A DNA stretch of 5,377 nucleotides from Alphaproteobacteria bacterium. Its GTDB lineage: Bacteria; Pseudomonadota; Alphaproteobacteria; Micavibrionales; Micavibrionaceae. The notes under the pieces are model-generated. The model was given only the letters and a program-made list of their open reading frames with translations, did not search any database and had not been told where the DNA came from. The stretch covers positions 1-5,377 of the forward strand of contig JAGLKL010000100.1 of the NCBI GenBank assembly GCA_023141075.1. The letters are read 5' to 3'. Of the stretch, positions 5,299-5,377 are shown piece by piece. The position numbers and the translations under genes are program-made. How positions within the stretch are numbered: the first letter of the stretch is position 1; each line of letters starts with the position of its first letter.

Positions 5299-5330
5299 TT
5301 AGGAGATTTTTAAGAGTTAGATAGTATCGT
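5299..5330 (+). promoter_or_regulatory. Predicted CtrA-like promoter of the next gene
   Basis: TTAG-GAGATTT-TTAA (5299-5313) is the same one-mismatch CtrA box variant as in front of cpaC. TATCGT (5325-5330), a weak -10, follows after 11 nt. A gene downstream on the + strand, expected to be cpaE, would be its target, but none is visible before the window ends. Confidence 0.35.
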
Positions 5331-5359
5331 CATATTTTATGAACAATTCTGTTCTAGGG

Positions 5360-5377
5360 TCTAAACCCACAGCTTTT
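5360..5377 (-). repeat. Right copy of 18-bp inverted repeat
   Basis: TCTAAACCCACAGCTTTT is the exact reverse complement of 229-246. The repeat reaches the last base of the window, so its true right end is unknown and it could be part of a larger element. It sits about 30 nt after the last predicted -10, where a leader of the next gene would lie. Confidence 0.7.

Overview
The window carries the first part of a tad (tight adherence) / Flp type IVb pilus assembly locus, all on the + strand, in the order flp pilin - cpaA prepilin peptidase - cpaB - cpaC secretin - cpaD lipoprotein. This is the Caulobacter-type order (pilA-cpaA-cpaB-cpaC-cpaD). The gene families, a CpaD-type lipoprotein and a perfect TTAA-N7-TTAA box (the CtrA recognition sequence) in front of the pilin gene all point to an alphaproteobacterium. 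The base composition is fairly AT-rich, most strongly between genes. I cannot name the genus. The ATPases and inner-membrane platform genes (cpaE, cpaF, tadB, tadC) are not in the window and would be expected after its right end.

Layout. Positions 1-190 hold an imperfect palindrome and a clear intrinsic terminator that probably closes an upstream transcription unit. Positions 191-594 have no large gene but are dense in dyads: four copies of the heptamer AAGTAAT, a 14-bp palindrome, a probable CtrA-activated promoter, and a 13-codon upstream ORF with its own good Shine-Dalgarno sequence in the flp leader. The flp gene (595-783) is followed by its own intrinsic terminator. cpaA (953-1495), cpaB (1778-2695), cpaC (2879-4366) and cpaD (4507-5238) follow, separated by unusually long gaps of 140-282 bp.

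How the genes work together. CpaA is the aspartic prepilin peptidase that would cleave the Flp leader at Gly15/Ala16. CpaC forms the outer-membrane secretin channel. CpaD is an outer-membrane lipoprotein associated with the secretin. CpaB is a membrane-anchored periplasmic protein with SAF and RcpC domains that works with the secretin.

The most interesting non-coding signal is a recurring promoter layout: a CtrA-like box (TTAN/TTTA-N7-TTAA) followed 11-12 nt later by a TAT-starting -10-like hexamer. It occurs upstream of flp, cpaB and cpaC, and again downstream of cpaD. Apart from the flp site these are one-mismatch boxes and need testing. A second notable feature is an 18-bp perfect inverted repeat, one copy at 229-246 and the other at the extreme right edge (5360-5377), bracketing everything from the flp control region to past cpaD. 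I saw no tRNA, rRNA, CRISPR array, transposase or integrase.
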